Shown here piece after piece: positions 5,416 to 7,275 of a stretch of 7,275 nucleotides of DNA. The notes beneath the pieces were generated by a model. The model saw nothing but the letters and a program-made list of their open reading frames with translations. It had not been told where the DNA came from and made no database searches. Origin of the DNA: Deltaproteobacteria bacterium (GTDB lineage Bacteria > Desulfobacterota > Anaeroferrophillalia > Anaeroferrophillales > Tharpellaceae). Where the stretch lies: contig JAADEO010000047.1 of the NCBI GenBank assembly GCA_013153415.1, forward strand, positions 1-7,275. The letters are read 5' to 3'. The translations under genes were made by a program, and so were the position numbers. The number at the start of each line of letters is the position of its first letter. Position 1 is the stretch's first letter.

Positions 5416-7080
5416 ATGGCTAACATGTCGATAAAGGCCAAACTGGGAATGATTGTCGGTGGTCTGATGCTCATTATAGCCCTGATGTTCGTGTTGACAT
5501 TGGTTGCCACCCAGCAGCAGAAAAGTGATGGTCTGGTAATCAATCTGGCCGGTCGTCAGCGGATGTTGACTCAGAAAATGACTAAAGAGGTGCTGGCTTT
5601 CTCCCTCAAGCGCAAGCACAATCCCGATGCCGATCTCAGTAACGAGATCAACAATCTCAAAAACACCATGTCGGTTTTCGAGATAACCTTGAAAGCTTTG
5701 AAGGATTCCGGTGACGCCCCGCTGAGTTTGAACCTGAAAAACAGCAAATTCCGTCATTGTCCCAAGGCCAAGGAGCCGGCCTGGTCGCAACTGGCCAAGG
5801 TCGAAAAGATGAAAGAGGAGTTTTTCGCTCACCTGAACAATATTATTGCCGGTAAGGATCCCGATGCCAATCTGGAGTGGGTAATGGCCAACAATATCCC
5901 CTTGCTCAAGGAGATGAACAAGGCGGTAGGGATAATGCAGAAACAGTCGGAGAGCCGTATCAAGCAGCTTCTGATCAACCAGGTCATCTGTGGCGTGGTC
6001 GGTATTATCCTCTTTATCATCTCGATGTGGACGGTTATCTCTATTATCAAGAGGATGCAGGCGATCAGAGTGTTTGCCCGCAAACTCGGGAGCGGGGATC
6101 TCTCGGTAGTTTCCGGAGTCAGCGGTAATGATGAACTGGGTGTGATCGGTAAAGCCCTGGATGAAATGGTTCAGGATCTGTCCACTATCTTTACCGGCAT
6201 CAAAAAAGATGCCGAGGCCCTGAAGGCGGCGGCCGAAGAGCTGGTGGCAACCGCTTCCGCGATCAGCGAGGGTTCAACCGAGCTCGCTTCCCGTTCTTAT
6301 GCGGTATCGGCCGCGGCCGAAGAGATGAGTGTCAATTTTTCCGCCATCAATGATGCGGTCGGGCGTACGGCTGAGAATGTCAACATGGTAGCCAATTCAA
6401 CTGAAGAGATGAACTCGGTTATTACCGAGATCGCCGAGAATACCAGTCGGGCCCGTAACATCACCCACGATGCGGTGGAAAAGGCCAACTCTTCCAGCGA
6501 GAAGGTCAACGAACTCAATACTGCCGCTGCCGAGATCGACAAGGTCACCGAGACCATCATGACGATCTCGGCCCAGACCAACCTCCTGGCGCTCAATGCG
6601 ACAATCGAAGCGGCCCGGGCCGGGGAGGCCGGCAAGGGATTCGCGGTAGTCGCCAACGAGATCAAGGAGCTGGCTCAGCAGACCGCCAATGCCACCGACG
6701 AGATCGCCGACCGGATCAGCGGGATTCAGAATTCTACTACCGAAACCAGTCGTGAGATCTCTACCATTGTCAAAGTCATCGGGGAAATCGATATGATCGT
6801 CGGCAGCATTTCCGCTGCGGTCGAAGAACAATCGGTAACTACCCGGGATATCGCCAGCAATGTCAACGATTCATCCCAGGGAATGCTCGAGGTCAACGAA
6901 AACATCTCCCAGGGTACCCAGGTCGTCGGAGAGGTGGCCCAGGATATTACCACTGTCAGCCAGACGGCTTCGGAACTGGATGAGAGCAGCAACATTCTCC
7001 AGCGCAACGCGGCAACCTTGCGGGAACTGGCCCAGCATCTGGAAACCTCGATGCAGCATTTCAAGGTCAAAGAGGTTTGA
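5416..7080 (+). CDS. Methyl-accepting chemotaxis protein with PilJ/NarX-like sensor domain
   Basis: This 554-residue transmembrane chemoreceptor signals to CheA/CheW. In order it shows TM1 (about 10-32), a periplasmic PilJ-type domain (33-187) with the signature INLAGRQRMLTQKM (42-55) related to the NarX P-box, TM2 (about 188-211), HAMP (about 208-262, with GSGDLSV and NDELGVIGKALDEM), then a long coiled-coil signalling domain (about 265-550) whose hairpin tip reads ISAQTNLLALNATIEAARAG (384-403) followed by EAGKGFAVVANEIKELAQQT (404-423). There is no C-terminal receptor-tethering pentapeptide. A lone periplasmic cysteine, C115 in FRHCPKAKEP, interrupts the helical sensor. ATG 5416 is preferred over GTG 5404 because GGAGTGGAG (5401-5409) is well placed only for the ATG. 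The ligand is unknown; nitrate or a related small anion is only a family-based guess. It appears to be transcribed alone. Confidence 0.93.
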   Translation: MANMSIKAKLGMIVGGLMLIIALMFVLTLVATQQQKSDGLVINLAGRQRMLTQKMTKEVLAFSLKRKHNPDADLSNEINNLKNTMSVFEITLKALKDSGDAPLSLNLKNSKFRHCPKAKEPAWSQLAKVEKMKEEFFAHLNNIIAGKDPDANLEWVMANNIPLLKEMNKAVGIMQKQSESRIKQLLINQVICGVVGIILFIISMWTVISIIKRMQAIRVFARKLGSGDLSVVSGVSGNDELGVIGKALDEMVQDLSTIFTGIKKDAEALKAAAEELVATASAISEGSTELASRSYAVSAAAEEMSVNFSAINDAVGRTAENVNMVANSTEEMNSVITEIAENTSRARNITHDAVEKANSSSEKVNELNTAAAEIDKVTETIMTISAQTNLLALNATIEAARAGEAGKGFAVVANEIKELAQQTANATDEIADRISGIQNSTTETSREISTIVKVIGEIDMIVGSISAAVEEQSVTTRDIASNVNDSSQGMLEVNENISQGTQVVGEVAQDITTVSQTASELDESSNILQRNAATLRELAQHLETSMQHFKVKEV

Positions 7081-7245
7081 GCTTAGTGCCTTAACAGGTT
7101 ACTTTTGGGTTGAAAAAACAGGAAAATGTTTTAAAATCATGGATCCTGGAAGCGGAGGAAAACCGGCTGGGTATGTCCGGTATCGTTTGGTGTTAAACTG
7201 TTAAGATTGGAAACGAGCCAATATTGCAAATGAGGTTGCGATTTT
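7081..7245. other. Short gap after the chemoreceptor gene
   Basis: No gene is supported here. There is a weak A/T hairpin, AAAACA (7115-7120)/TGTTTT (7127-7132), a 5-bp ACCGG (7162-7166)/CCGGT (7177-7181) hairpin, and a perfect 8-bp inverted pair CTTAACAG (7090-7097)/CTGTTAAG (7198-7205). None has a convincing T-tract. TGAGGT (7231-7236) is the likely ribosome site of the next gene. Confidence 0.4.
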
Positions 7246-7275
7246 ATGAGTAAATGCCCCTGCAGTTCAGGGAAG
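7246..7275 (+). CDS. Start of a SEC-C motif protein (partial, cut by window end)
   Basis: Only ten codons are visible, reading MSKCPCSSGK. The CPCxSGK pattern at the extreme N-terminus is the first half of a SEC-C zinc-binding motif (CxC...CC/CH), as in YchJ/UPF0225 proteins and other small SEC-C proteins. TGAGGT (7231-7236) lies 9 bases upstream and supports the ATG. Whether this is YchJ-like or another SEC-C protein cannot be told from the visible part. Confidence 0.6.
   Translation, partial: MSKCPCSSGK

Noticed and set aside
7139..7204. A 21-codon ORF after the chemoreceptor gene
   Set aside because: It has no ribosome site and no recognisable product, and lies at the tail of a longer out-of-frame shadow of the chemoreceptor gene.

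Overview
The window reads as a piece of a bacterial chromosome, most likely from an anaerobic member of the former Deltaproteobacteria (Desulfuromonadales/Desulfobacterota type). The lineage call is an inference. It rests on the pairing of a COG2122 (UPF0280) protein with a NIL-domain ferredoxin, a set typical of anaerobes, on a PilJ-type chemoreceptor, and on an intergenic repeat at 5180-5297 that resembles, from memory, a dispersed repeat of Geobacter/Desulfuromonas-like genomes. All real genes are on the + strand. There is no rRNA, tRNA, CRISPR array, transposase or phage gene.

Layout. (1) 15-860 is endonuclease IV (nfo), a DNA base-excision repair enzyme with all nine metal ligands. (2) 946-1302 is a small DUF805 membrane protein, followed by an unrecognised 131-residue soluble protein (1349-1744). 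(3) 1745-1977 is a gap holding a foldable, possibly attenuator-like RNA, a strong intrinsic terminator and an IscR-type half-site at the next gene's start. (4) 1978-3620 is a tight three-gene operon: COG2122/UPF0280 protein, NIL-domain 2x[4Fe-4S] ferredoxin, and an Rrf2/IscR-like regulator whose TTG start overlaps the ferredoxin stop. (5) 3621-3878 holds a second foldable RNA candidate closed by a long-range stem and followed by a T-tract. (6) 3879-5069 is a NifS/IscS-type cysteine desulfurase with no scaffold gene after it. (7) 5070-5415 is a non-coding stretch carrying the repeat. (8) 5416-7080 is a methyl-accepting chemotaxis protein with a PilJ/NarX-like sensor domain. (9) At 7246 a protein with an N-terminal SEC-C-type cysteine motif begins and runs off the window.

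How it fits together. COG2122 and NIL-ferredoxin proteins have been linked, in Methanosarcina and Desulfovibrio work, to homocysteine synthesis by direct sulfur insertion, together with a DUF39/COG1900 protein that is not in this window. Placing them beside an Rrf2 regulator and a cysteine desulfurase suggests an anaerobic sulfur-assimilation and Fe-S/persulfide locus controlled by an IscR-like protein and possibly by the two RNA leaders. The most novel material is in the two structured intergenic regions and the operator-like site. I could not assign either RNA to a known family.
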